Below the pieces are notes generated by a model. That model did not search any database. It was not told the DNA's origin and saw only the letters and a list, made by a program, of their open reading frames with translations. A stretch of 64,000 nt of DNA from Physcomitrium patens. Taxonomy: Eukaryota; Streptophyta; Bryopsida; Funariales; Funariaceae. Numbering within the stretch: the first letter of the stretch is position 1; each line of letters opens with the position of its first letter. This document shows, piece after piece, positions 22,701 to 33,509 of the stretch. A program made the position numbers and the translations under genes. The stretch lies in the NCBI RefSeq assembly GCF_000002425.4, contig NC_037270.1, positions 954,117 through 1,018,116 on the forward strand, written 5' to 3'.

Positions 22701-23089
22701 TCAAGACCAAAAAATAGAATAAGCTTGACGTTAGAAGAATAACTAGATACAAGATAAGGTCTTAATTAAACCACAAGAAGTGAGTTGTTAAAATTGAGGA
22801 TCTCTTCAGCCTTGACTCTTATATATACTAGGTCCTAAGAAGCTTGTAAACCTAAAATCCACCACTCTATGGATTTAGTACTACACAACGAGCTCAAGAG
22901 GTAGAACGAAAGAACTTCCAATTGTGAAATTATTAGGTTAATTAAAATGTGGGTGTTTGTAATTCAATTAAAATTAACGCCTTCTAAGCAATGATTACTG
23001 ATATTAAATTAAAATATCAGATGAAATTCACCATACAAAAAAAAGATAAAAGTAATTAATTAAGTTTTTCTTATTAATTCATAATAAGA

Positions 23090-23280
23090 ATAAAATCTTA
23101 AGTTTAAATTAAAAGTTAAAAGTTAATATTAAAATTTAAGTTAAAAGTTAAAGTTAAAAGTTAAAGTTAAAAGTTAAAAATTAAAGTTAAATATTAAATT
23201 CAAAAGTTAAAGTTCAAAGTTTAAAAATTTAAGTGAGAATATTAAAGGTTAAAAGTTAAAAGTTAAAATTCATTAGTCAA
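23090..23280 (+). repeat. GTTAAA-type tandem tract in G1
   Basis: A degenerate tandem array of (A)GTTAAA(A) words runs for about 180 bp. The equivalent part of G2 lies beyond the right edge. Confidence 0.85.
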
Positions 23281-23380
23281 AAGTTGAAATGTGGAGATAA
23301 TGAGTTACTGTGAAGATAAAAGTAAAAATAAAATAAGAGGGGTAAAAGCGAAGGTACCTTGACAACTCCAAGGATTGAAT

Positions 23381-23810
23381 GCAGCGACCCCCTTCTACTC
23401 CAAAATTTGCCAAAAATTTTAAATAGCTCCAAATTGAATGTTTCACAAGTTTTTGCAAGGTTAACTTAAAGGCGCTCCTGTTCCAACAAATCTCATTGCA
23501 ATCTAGTCATCTAATCGTGAGAATTGCTCCTTTGAACTTGAGTGATCCAAACTGCCGCGGCGACCAACCCCCTTCACTTAGAAATTCACTAAAAATTCAA
23601 ATTGTCTTCAAATCCAGCGAGACTTGTGTCCTTCAAAACTCAGCTTACAAATCTTGATTCTTTCAAAATTTCAAACGAATCCAGTTATCAGGCACTGAGA
23701 AATGCCTTCCCAAACTCGATTAATCCAAACTGCAAAGGCAGTCGACCCCCTCACACTCAAAATTTCACCAAAAATTCAGTTCAACTCCAAATGGAGCGAG
23801 CCTTACCTTG
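23381..23810 (+). repeat. Three ~178-bp tandem units inside G1
   Basis: Three imperfect units have anchors GCAGCGACCCCCTTC (23381), GCGGCGACCAACCCCC (23557) and GGCAGTCGACCCCC (23737). Each is followed by a TTCAC...AAAATT..CAAAAATT stretch, and two share CTGAG/GTGAGAA(A)TTGC/TGCC. The G2 copy keeps three units at the same spacing (about 63600, 63780 and 63955), so the array predates the dispersal of G. Confidence 0.65.
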
Positions 23811-24376
23811 TTGGAAATTTAACAACAAAAGCTACAACCACAAAAAAAATCACCTTGGAACTAAAACAATTGAATGACTGATGGAGGGAAATCTGAGGCT
23901 CTTGAAACCCTTGGAGTAATTGGGAGGCCAAGAGAGCTATTCACCACAATGAAACGTGTTTTAAGACCCAATGACTATCATTCACAACTCAAAATCCATG
24001 CACACCCACCTACAAAACTTACATTTAAAATCTAAATGAAATTAAAATCACGGTTTTTGGCCAAATTTTAGCATGGCTTCTCCCTTCACCAAAAGAGGAG
24101 AGAGAGAGGGCTTGGAAAACCAAGCCTCTCTTATACAATTGAGTCGAGGCTCGTAGAAGGGTGACTACATCTCCACTCTTGATTTTTCAGATCCCTAATC
24201 TAGATCTACGGCCTTCATTCATCCAAGAGCCAATCTCGTTATCAAGACTGATGGCCCTTGTAAGTGGTCAAGAAGGCATTTTTTTCTAAATCTAACTTCA
24301 CTATTGTGTTTAAAACACCTTTTTAAGCTAAGATCAACTACTCACATGCCCCAATCCATGCTCAATTATAATTTCC

Positions 24377-24712
24377 TTGGAAGTTTTTACTTACAAGGAT
24401 CTTGGCAATTTTTTTGTGAAATTCTTCAAAATGAGAATTTCATTGCTTCTCTTGTATTTTGAAGGAGAGGTTGCTGATCTTGTTTTCTTCACTCCACGAG
24501 GTAAATCTGGTGCCACCATTGCATTAAAGAGACTCCCATTAAGTAGAAGAACCACCATGCCGCTTAAATTTGCCGAATTTGGAGGAAAATCCAAAATTAC
24601 CATTGCTAACTTTCCTAAATCTTTTAGAGAATTACAATTCCAACCCCTAAATCATGTGAATGATTATAGACGTACTCATTGGCTTTTAGTCAACCCTTAT
24701 AGTAATGACTAA
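24377..24712 (+). other. Open frame in repeat G, no recognised product
   Basis: An ATG-started frame of 111 codons includes YFEGEVADLVFFTPRGK and LKRLPLSRRTT. The first ~75 codons are also open in G2 (62707-62940 minus), where most differences are single-base. The opposite strand is open over much of the same stretch. I recognise no domain. It could be a chance frame kept open by low divergence, and I do not call it a gene. Confidence 0.25.
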
Positions 24713-24951
24713 CAACCTCTAAATTATTAAACTAACTAAGTTGCTATTCTAATTTTCTAACTCTTGCTACTTTAGTCCTAATTATCCTAATTCAAGGAAT
24801 TAGGCTATGATTTATACGATGAGGGGTTGTAATCCTAAAAATTCTATAAAACTGAATTCTACTTATATAAATCCTAATCTAACATGTTTAATTATCGTAA
24901 AACAGAGAAATAACAAAAATTTAAATTTTAGAGTATAATTGAGAGGTAACA

Positions 24952-25109
24952 AAGCTTCTTGAGAAATTTCTATGAAGCTTAGAAACAAAGCAAGCCTAAG
25001 ATCCTTCTTCAACAACTTTCTAAATCATCTAAAGCCTCTTAGAACCTTTGAGGATCTCTTATGACTTTCTAAAACTTTCTTAGAATCTACTAGAACCTTC
25101 TTAAAAACT
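24952..25109 (+). other. Short LTR-like fragment between G1 and C
   Basis: About 160 bp with repeated TAGAACCTTCT- and AAGCTT-like words that recall the upstream part of the B1 LTR (TAGAACCTTCTAGAAGCTT). It could be a residue of a B/I-type LTR, but no ends can be defined. Confidence 0.3.
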
Positions 25110-25849
25110 ATAGAAGGAATAGAAATTTGTTTTTGTAAGAATTCTATCCCTTAGGATAGTCAATTCAGTAGGATGGGTGATTGAATTAGTTATGAAAAAT
25201 GGTTCAATAGAGAATGACAGTTAAAATCTGGAATTTCAGAAGTAAAGTATAAGTAAGTTGAAGAAGGTATTATAAGGGCCAGACTAAGATAGTCATGAAC
25301 CGGAGTGAGCTTGGTGCTACCTCTTTATTTCTTTGTTGTTGAAGAGTAATGGATAGTTTTTGAATATTTAGAAGTGAATTTGTAGAATATATCAAAGATT
25401 GATTTATGAGTTATTGATTATGTAATTGGAGTCCTGTATGATTGAATTATATAAGAAGTTATTGGAAGATTGATTATGGATGGAAGATTATGATTGATGT
25501 TTATTAAGAGATGTGTATGTTTCGATAGAGGAAGTCTATGGTTACAGAAATTGTGTGAATCTAGATTGGTTGGAATGAAGTCTATTATTTCTAGTGTTGG
25601 ATGGAATTTATGTATTTTGAGTGATCTTTTGAGAGTGCAAGATTGAATATTATTGTTATCAATTGATGAAAGAGTGTTATTATTGAGAGAAAGCATTGTA
25701 GTATTTCTTGATATTTTAGTAGTTTGGATTACAATTAATTATGTGATCCTAATGTATAAGCTCATGTGATAGTCTTTCCTTGTCTTTGAATGCCCCTCTA
25801 TGAATTTATCTTGAAAGAAATTTGTAGAATAAGTAAAATGATAACCACA
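25110..25849 (+). repeat. C 5' LTR
   Basis: About 740 bp, ending AATAAGTAAAATGATAACCACA directly before the primer site. It contains the family block CGGAGTGAGCTTGGTGCTAC (about 25300-25319), preceded by AGTCATGAAC. The start is approximate, set by resemblance to the A1 and A3 LTR starts. Confidence 0.6.
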
Positions 25850-25852
25850 TTA

Positions 25853-25870
25853 TAGAGCCGCTGTCAGAGA
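25853..25870 (+). promoter_or_regulatory. C primer-binding site (tRNA-Asp type)
   Basis: TAGAGCCGCTGTCAGAGA aligns with TGGCGCCGCTGTCAGGGA of A3. The canonical Tat/Athila site TGGCGCCGTTGCCGGGGA is complementary to the 3' end of tRNA-Asp. Confidence 0.65.
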
Positions 25871-26164
25871 ACAATAAAAGTATTGAATATTAGGAATTAA
25901 CGATCAAACAAGTAATTTTGGATGTTGCACAAAGAGGTTGTAAAATTCAAATTCGTTCAAAATTGTATTGTGAGATGGGCGATAGGAAGCAATTTCAGCT
26001 ATATATAATGAAAGATTATGGTTAATAAGAATGAAGACATTGCAGTAAAGAAAATATATCAGTCAAAAGAAAGACAAGAGAGAGCGTAAGCAAGAGAATT
26101 ATTACCAAACGAGTAAGAATGTAAGTTAAAAAAGAAGCACCAATAAAGTTGGATTAAGCCATAG

Positions 26165-27640
26165 TTGCATGCCTATCGGCATATCCAAGTATATCCAAAA
26201 GTTGACCAACCTCTAATATTTTACACATATATACCTTTAAAAAAATTGCTAAGAGTACTCGCAAAATTTTTTGTCAATAGTCCAGCATATCTTTTGAGCT
26301 CGTTAATTATAAATAGAGGAAACTTAGAAGAATTGGGTACTCCATTGGATACCTTCTCAATAGCAAAAATTATCAATTTTGTCAAAATTGATCTTGTAGA
26401 ATGGCATAAATTGCTTGCCAATAAAGGCCAATTCAACGTATTTTAAAATCTATTATTTTTACGTCCAATTTAATCAATAAACTTATTTAGAGATAATAAT
26501 AGAAAATTGAAGAGGTTGAAAAGTTTAAAAAAGATAATTGGAAAAAGTAGTAGTAATTTTAATAAGAGATTAAGTAACACATTGTCTTCTTCAATGATGA
26601 CAAGTGGTCCAATAGTTCCAATAGCAGTCCAAATAAGTGGCGTGGGCAATTGCACAACTAGCATGGCTCCATTACTTACTTTTAGAGGCTTACCAGGTGC
26701 ACATCCAGATCAACAATTGTCTCAATTTCTAATCGCATGTATAACCAATAATAATAAAATTAAAGATATTTGGTTGCAGTGGCTGCTAGTGACAATAAAA
26801 GATATGACATTTGAATGATATAGCTGCCAAACTATAGATCAATTTTCTAATTAGAAGGCATTGAAGAATGTATTTTTAATCCATTTTCATCCAATTGGTT
26901 TTGAGGATCGACTTTGAGAAAGTTTAATGAATAGCAAAATGAGTCCAAAAGAGGTAGGGGAATCGTACTATGGCCATGTGGCAGATATACTTTGCAAGTA
27001 GCTAAATCATCAAATATCGGAGGCTTTTGTATTGTCCATATTAATCAACGGATTGCACTCATTCAAATTAAAAATGTTTGTAAAAGAGGCTCAACCAAAT
27101 ACAGTAACTACATCTTTTAATCAAACCAAGGTTTGGAAAGAATGCCATCATGATCAATTTTTAACTACGGAGGCTATTATGATTCCAGTTCAAGAAAGCT
27201 ATCAAATTCCAACATGGAATGGAGTAATAATTAGTTATCTTAGAATGTTCGATACAAGGACCAATTCAGGTGCCAATAAAGAAAGAATAGTTAATATTAC
27301 CTCATTATAAGCTATACTACCAAGCATGGCAACATTGCAGTTCTCATACTTCTCTTATCAGCAACAATCATTGACTTTGACAGAGTTGCCAATAGTATCA
27401 GCTTCGAAGGATTCTAAAGAAATCATGTTGTTAAATTTGACTAAAAAAATGAAAGAAATGGTAGTTAATATGACAAAAGATAAAAAAAGAGGTAAAAACC
27501 TACTAATACTAGATCCAATGTATGGTACAATTTTTGTAAGGGCCAAGGTCATTTGGTAACAGAATGCCCCTCTCTTCGACAAATTATGGTGCAATATATA
27601 TTCTATGAAGGAAAGCATTTGGTAACTAATTATTGGAATT
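26165..27640 (+). pseudogene. C gag
   Basis: The N-terminal part contains FVNSPAYLLSSLI and a Ser/Asn-rich stretch near 26520-26600. The capsid-like part is at 26690-27110, with HPDQQLSQFLIACI and SILINGLHSFKLKMFVKEAQ. A first zinc knuckle is near 27520-27620. It parallels A2 and A3 block by block. Broken. Confidence 0.7.
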
Positions 27641-27794
27641 AAAAAAACAACAACACTTTGATAATTAGACCATAATTCTATCCACTCATTGGAAATCAAT
27701 CAAGTTCAAATAGAAAATACATTTTGCTGGAATGGGACTCTTTCAAATAAGCAAAATCGAGCCTTTAATAACTTTTAAGGTCCAAAGTATAATT

Positions 27795-29145
27795 TGGTGT
27801 CATATAGCGTGATTTACTATTTGAGAATACACTGGGTATCTAGCTGTAGAGAGTGTAGCTTAAACCTTTACATGAATCTTGTCTTAGCTTCCAAAACTCT
27901 TTTATTTAACATAAAATTCAATATATAATAAAATCCCTTCAAAACATATTCTTTTCATAAAAGATTTTTTCTTTTTGAACTTTAGAAATTCATAACTCTT
28001 GATCTAACTATTGAGTTTGTTTAAACTTTATAGAATATGTAGAATTCATCCTTAAATTTTATCACAAAAAAAACCAAGCACAAATTCACTATCGATCATC
28101 TGACATCTAAGAAATCCTAGCAGACACTCTAAATCCTAATTTAGATGCATCTGAGCACTATTTTCTTAATATCTCAAGAATCCAATATTCAAATATTATC
28201 AAACTTATTTATAAAGTTTATTAATACAAATATACACATTCTTTAAAAAATTTTGACCCAAAATCTTTTCAAATTGCTCAAAATATAGCTCAAGACAAAA
28301 CCACTACTTAATCGGATCACTTACTACCCTTAGATTGCATGTGCTCACTTCAAAATCCAATAACTCCTTCATTTTAACTTGGAATCTAGCAACCAATATA
28401 AAAAAAGTGTAGCGGCAAAAGTGTTCTCTTCAATTACAATCGTCAATCCTCAATTATCCTTTGTATGTGTGCGTTATGCCAAAAAGAGTGATAGTAGCTC
28501 TCAAATAAATACCTTAACTTTGAGCACCTATATCTCCTTCATATAAACTCCAAATCATACAAAATTTGCACCAAAACCATAGCCAAAAATTTAAACTAAC
28601 TGACCTTAACCTTCAAAGCTCAAATGACTCTGAAAAACTAATCCTAATCCCTAGTAAGGCCTCGGGTAGCCTCTTCAAAGTCCATTGGTTATGATTTTTG
28701 ATCAATAGGAATGGAGATTTTTGATCAATAGGAATGGAGATTTTTATCATCCATCTCCACTCATCTATATTGGTGTCTTAATTACTTCTTTTGCTACCAA
28801 AACCCTTCTTCAATCCTTTTATTTATAAGATTTACATAATTTATGCACTACACACCAAATAAAAGAACCAAAATAAGTTTTCAAAGGTCACCAATGTCTA
28901 ACAAAGATGACTCTAAATATTTAGAAGTTACTATCAACGAGAATCAATCTTAAAAGCTACTATCAAAAGAAATTAAAATTATACAAATTCTATAGTAATC
29001 TTTTTAAACAACCTCTTTTTAAGGTAATAATCAAATTATATTCTACAATCAACTAAAATCTACTCACCATGTTATTTAGTAAATTATATATTAAGTACAT
29101 AATTACATTATTTTCATATAATAGCCAAACCAAAACACGACACCA
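27795..29145 (-). repeat. D1: solo LTR of an E-type gypsy element
   Basis: This 1.35-kb noncoding insert in C gag has ends TGGTGTC...GACACCA and a 4-bp duplication AATT (27791-27794 and 29146-29149). Its body is similar to D2 (51354-52684) and more distantly to D3 and to the reverse complement of the E 5' LTR (53304-54557). It is therefore a solo LTR in minus orientation. A 23-bp tandem duplication (ATGGAGATTTTTGATCAATAGGA) is visible near 28690-28745. Confidence 0.75.
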
Positions 29146-29329
29146 AATTCTATATCAAATTCTCATAATTGTATGAAAGAACAACCAGAATATCAGTAAT
29201 ATTTTCCATCACTGCAATCAATTCCAATTTCCTCCGTACCAACAAGACAATCGGGATCATTTATCAATTTAACTTCGAACAGGCCTAGCCGATATATATT
29301 GGTAGAGACACCCAATATGCTTGATGGAC

Positions 29330-29490
29330 ATAAGAGAAGACCACTTTGTTGTTACCGTTGCATGCAAATTGATCATTACGCTAGTGAATGTCCTAATCCA
29401 AGAGCCAGTGATGACAATGCTCCAGTTTGTGGAAATTAAAAGCAATCAAGGCATACATATCAGTATTATAATGCTTTGTTTAATTTCAAC
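29330..29490 (+). pseudogene. C gag, second zinc-knuckle pair
   Basis: A CYRCMQIDHYASECPNPRAS block and a following CGN..HTYQYY block parallel A1 (770-890) and A3 (46060-46250). The text continues the C gag from before D1. Confidence 0.65.
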
Positions 29491-30129
29491 AAGAGCGATT
29501 AGCAGATCTAGCTATAAAATATGATCAAAGATAATAATTGAGGTCCCTAAGATTTTCTGATAAATCAGGTAGAATGTGTCCAAGCAGTACTTACCAAGAG
29601 CTAGCAAAAGGACAAAGAACAAATTCAATACTTGGGTGAACTAGTTGTGAAGGATCAATTCAGTCCAATTATGGGAACATCAAATACAGTTCCTATAATG
29701 GGCATCTTACTGATGATAAAACTTGGTCCATCTATTCAAATCTATGAGGTTCCAACTACCAAGGTTTCAACTTAGTTTAAACTAGATTCATCCTCTGAGC
29801 AGTTTTAGGAGACATCTTATCCATTAAAAAATCTTTTCATAGATAGATATTCTGCAAAAGTTCTTTCATTTGTTTCAATTTTGAGTTTAGGAAAGAAAAC
29901 TGTATTACTTCAAGGAGTAAAGCTGAAACAAATGAAAAAAAAAAATAGATATTGAAAATTTCTTTAAACAAGGAGCCTTATGACATTCTAAAAGATCTCG
30001 ATACTATTTAGTCTTCTATTTCAATGAAGCAACTTCTAGTAGTAGCATTGAAATATTGTTCTATATTGAATTTATCGTTAACATGGCATAGGCAATACAA
30101 CAAAGAAGTTTATGAAGTCAGTTTGAATC

Positions 30130-31607
30130 CTGACCCAAGTGCGCCAACTATCAACATATCGATAGATGGCATTATGATTTTTGGGATCTAAGTGCATGAT
30201 GGCTCTAGCATCAATTTAATGAATATAGATACAATAGATGTTGTGAACTTAGCTCATTTAGTATCCACGACATTGTTATTACGGATGGCACATCATAACC
30301 AAATGAAAGCCATGGATGTCTTACAAAATATTCAAACCATAATTGTGGGTATTGAATACAAAATAGACTATATTTTTTTTTGGTTATAACATTCAATTTT
30401 ATCATATCTGATTTAATTGAGATGACTTTGGCTTTATCAAGCAAAAGTCAATAATGATTGGGATCATGGTACTTTGACGATCAAAAAGGGTGGCGATAAG
30501 ATGGTGTTACAAATGTACCCAGTACACTATCATGGAAAATCTCAAATACCAGCATCTAAATTAACATCTGATGATGAGCTTAGTTCTGATAAAGATGCTG
30601 TCGTATCACAAGAAGAAGCATCCTTCAAGACAACTCAGCACCATAGGGTGGTATATCAGTATGGAGGACCAAAAGAATATTTGATATACCTATCGGATAT
30701 AAAAAAATTTAATCATGTTATTACAGATTAGATGATCAAACATGATGTATATCAATTCGATGTATTAGAATCACAATTGACTACCTCTACTATGTTGGAC
30801 TTGACAAATGGATCAAAATCAGTGAGGGAGTTGAAATAAAAAAAGACATCTGAACTTTTATGTCAAATTATTAACTTGGCAACAAATGAAATGCCTCAAA
30901 AAATTAAAATTTATAAAGGTATTCAAAATCAAGAGTTGACATGTTGGAAAGAATTTTTCATTTACCATAAATCCGCTTTCTTTTGGACTAATGCTGATTT
31001 GAAAGGTATCCCCGTGGAAATCTTCGAGCATTGCATCATTTTAGAAAAGAATGCTAAACCTGTCCGTCAGAGACAACATCGACTTAATCCAAAACATTTA
31101 TTAATAGTGAAAGAAGAATTAAACAAGCTTATTGATGTTGGTTTTATTTATCTAGTACCGAACAATGAGTAGATTTCTCCAATCATGATGGTGCAAAAGA
31201 AGAATAGAAAAATCAGAATTTTTATAGGACTTCCAGAAATTAAATGCAGCTACCAATAAAGATTACTTTCCATTACCTTTTATAGATAGTATATTAGATG
31301 TTGTAGTAAGGCATGAATGTTATTCTTTCCTAGATGGATTTTTTGGTTATAATCAAGTTAAAATTACAAAAGAAGATCAGCTAAAGACTACTTTCACTAT
31401 GGACTAGGGAATAATTACTTATTACATTATGTCATTTAGATTACATAATGTCTCTGCAACGTTTAAGTGGGTAATGACTCAGGTATTTCAAGATTATTTA
31501 TAAATATTTATAGAGATATTTTTAGATAATTTTTATACTTTCAATACAAAATAGGATCATTTTAAATACCTAAGAAAATATTTGAATCAATGTGCTACAT
31601 ACGGGAT
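30130..31607 (+). pseudogene. C protease and reverse transcriptase, first part
   Basis: A protease-like HDGSSINLMN block is near 30193-30225. A pre-RT region with LKGIPVEIFEHC and RQRQHRLNPKH is at 30990-31100. RT follows from about 31150 to the copia-1 junction at 31607. The frame wording YGI continues after copia-1 as SLNSNKYQFG at about 37300-37330, which independently confirms the insertion. Confidence 0.7.
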
Positions 31608-32100
31608 TGTTAAAGTAAAAGTAGAAAATATTACCTTGTATAGGATATTACCTTAGGTAAGTTGCTAGTGGTCAAAGGTTTGACTCTTGATATATGGTAA
31701 GGGCATCGAATGGATATAGGACGAAGTCATGGACCAAGAGTCAAAGTCAAAAGGATAAAGTATTAACAAGGGAATATCCGAAGACTAAGTATGAGTCATT
31801 AGTATGTGTCATAGGATACCCTTGTAGTTCGTGAGATGCCAAAGGATCCTAAGATCATGAATATAAGACGTAAGAATAATTAGTATTGGACATAGGATAC
31901 TCTTGAGACTCGTGAGATGCCAAAAGGATCCTAGGGCCATGTGTGTAAAAGTCAAAGAATAGATGTTGTCTTTTAGGGCAGCAACTACCACCTATAAGTA
32001 ATGGGTGTTGGAAGTGAGAGATATCTTACTCCATACTCTCTTTGTGTGAAACTTTGCTGATGCTAAGTGTTGTGTCTTCTATGTACTTATTTTCTTAATA
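31608..32100 (+). repeat. copia-1 5' LTR
   Basis: 493 bp, starting TGTTAAA and ending TTCTTAATA. It contains two imperfect ~81-bp tandem units, each with ATAGGATAC..TT..CTCGTGAGATGCC-type sequence (starting near 31811 and 31892). Its last part shares GCTGATGCTAAGT with the otherwise different copia-2 LTR. Confidence 0.9.
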
Positions 32101-32118
32101 GGTTATGGACCCACTCAC
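32101..32118 (+). promoter_or_regulatory. copia-1 primer-binding site (half-tRNA type)
   Basis: GGTTATGGACCCACTCAC starts at the first base after the LTR and is identical in copia-2 (38577-38594). Its first 14 nt match, with one difference, the complement of the anticodon arm of plant initiator tRNA-Met (..GTGGGCCCATAACC..), not the tRNA 3' end. Drosophila copia primes from such an internal cut. The tRNA sequence is recalled, not searched. Confidence 0.65.
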
Positions 32119-32678
32119 TTTTATTTGTGAGTTTTGAAGTACTTTGAAGTCTTTCTTGTTGTAAAGAGTAGATCTTATGGTTATTGCTGAAGTTTGAGTT
32201 TGTTATCTTCTAATCCTTCTTATGTATCTAGTTGTTGATGTAATTTTGCTCTTATTTATTGTTAACTGCACTCATAGTCTTTGTTGATGTTAGACTCTAT
32301 ATAATGATGTTTTTGAACTCTAGTGTTATATTTCTTTGCTGAAATTTATCATTGATGTTCTAACTTTGTAGTTTCATGTACTTAACTTCTTAAGAGATTG
32401 TTCTATTTTTACAAGAAGTATTTTTTGTGAGGTTAGAAATATTTTGTGAGAAAAGAGTGGTGATTGAAGAGTGGCAAAGCTTATACAAGAGGTTCAGATA
32501 GAGTGTAAGACTTGTGAGAAGTCTTATATGTGAAGTTGAGAGTGATACAAGAGTGAAATCACTTATTTACTTATAAAGAGGGCATTCAGGGTTTCTAAGG
32601 CAGCAACACCTTCTTGTTGATTTTGAAAATTCTATATCTTCTTTCTTTGATTTTCTTTCACACATCCCTTCCTTAGAC

Positions 32679-33420
32679 ATGGCTTCAAGTGAGGGTGAAA
32701 GCTTGAGAGTAATTGAGAAGTTTAGGGGTAAAAAATTTTACCATTGGAAGAAAAAAATGGAGCTTTTATTAGCTTCATTGGACCTTTGGGACATTGTTGA
32801 TGAAAGTAAAGACCCTCAAAGTGACACTGCTGATATCAAAGTGAAGAAGGAGTACAAACATCGTGAAAGGAAGGCTTTTGGAATGATTGCAACAAACCTT
32901 GATGATGCCAACTTTTCACATGTTATAGCTTGCAATGGACCAGTGAAAGTATAGAAGACTCTTTGCAACATCTATGAGAGTAGAAACCTTGCCAACATCC
33001 TTTGGATAAGAAGAAAGTTCTTGACGGTAAAGATGGAAGAAGGAGATGACCTCATGATTCATGTTAATAAGGTAAAAGTACTTGCTAACCAACTAGCAGT
33101 TATTGACAAACCAATTGATGATAAGGACATTGTATTGACATTGCTCATGAGCCTTCCCAAATCCTACAACTACCTCGTTGTGGCATTGGAGTCCATCAAC
33201 ATGAAGGAGCTTATCATGAACTATGTCACGTCAAGACTTGCTCATGAAGTAACCAAGAAGAAAGAAAAGGAGCTTACAAGTGATGATTCGGCTCTATTTT
33301 TAAGACAAGGCAAAGGTAGCTATTCTCACCAATGTGATAATTCAAAAAGCAATATGAAGAATTGCTATATTTGTGGGAAACCTGGTCATTTTGCTAGAAA
33401 TTGCTACAAGGCCAAGAAAG
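32679..33420 (+). pseudogene. copia-1 gag
   Basis: It starts MASSEGESLRVIEKFRGKKF at 32679 and follows the UBN2-type copia gag pattern, with W..K..LLLASLDLWDIV and MSLPKSYNYLVVALES. A CCHC knuckle CYICGKPGHFARNC lies at 33363-33404. Copia-2 gag (39055 on) starts almost identically. Broken. Confidence 0.85.
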
Positions 33421-33509
33421 GAGATAGGAAGAATACAAACAATGCTAGTGATAGTTTTGGTGGAGATGAGTATGCTTTCATGGCAAACAAAGGAGCCTCC
33501 ATGGCTGCC

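Larger units (their letters stand above)
20480..22785 (+). mobile_element. I: decayed relative of chromovirus B1 (5' part)
   Basis: An old element related to B1. It has an LTR-like promoter region (about 20480-20946), a primer site at 20949-20960, decayed gag (about 21270-22150) and protease with its flank (about 22290-22700). A perfect HSE-type motif GAAgcTTCctGAA lies at 20509-20521. A TATA box (20739-20746) is about 31 bp upstream of a 12-mer (20770-20781) exactly complementary to 20949-20960. The gag and protease wording parallels B1. Pol beyond protease is not seen; repeat G follows. Dozens of breaks. Confidence 0.65.
22786..24951 (+). repeat. G1: unclassified 2.2-kb dispersed repeat
   Basis: From about 23340 to 24945 this is highly similar, in inverted orientation, to 62399-64000. 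That makes it a dispersed repeat, not unique DNA. The right boundary (about 24945) is sharp, because the two copies diverge immediately after ...ATAATTGAGAG. The left boundary is tentative: TGTTA at 22786 and TAACA at 24947-24951 would give an inverted terminal pair, but the second copy lacks the last bases. Just inside the left end, 22797-22845 resembles the reverse complement of the B1 LTR promoter (CTCTTCAGCC..TATATATAC..AAGCTTGT). No RT, transposase or other family domain is visible. Confidence 0.6.

Noticed and set aside
24377-24712. Open frame in G1 as a host gene
   Set aside because: It lies in a dispersed repeat, is open on both strands for much of its length, and shows no known domain.
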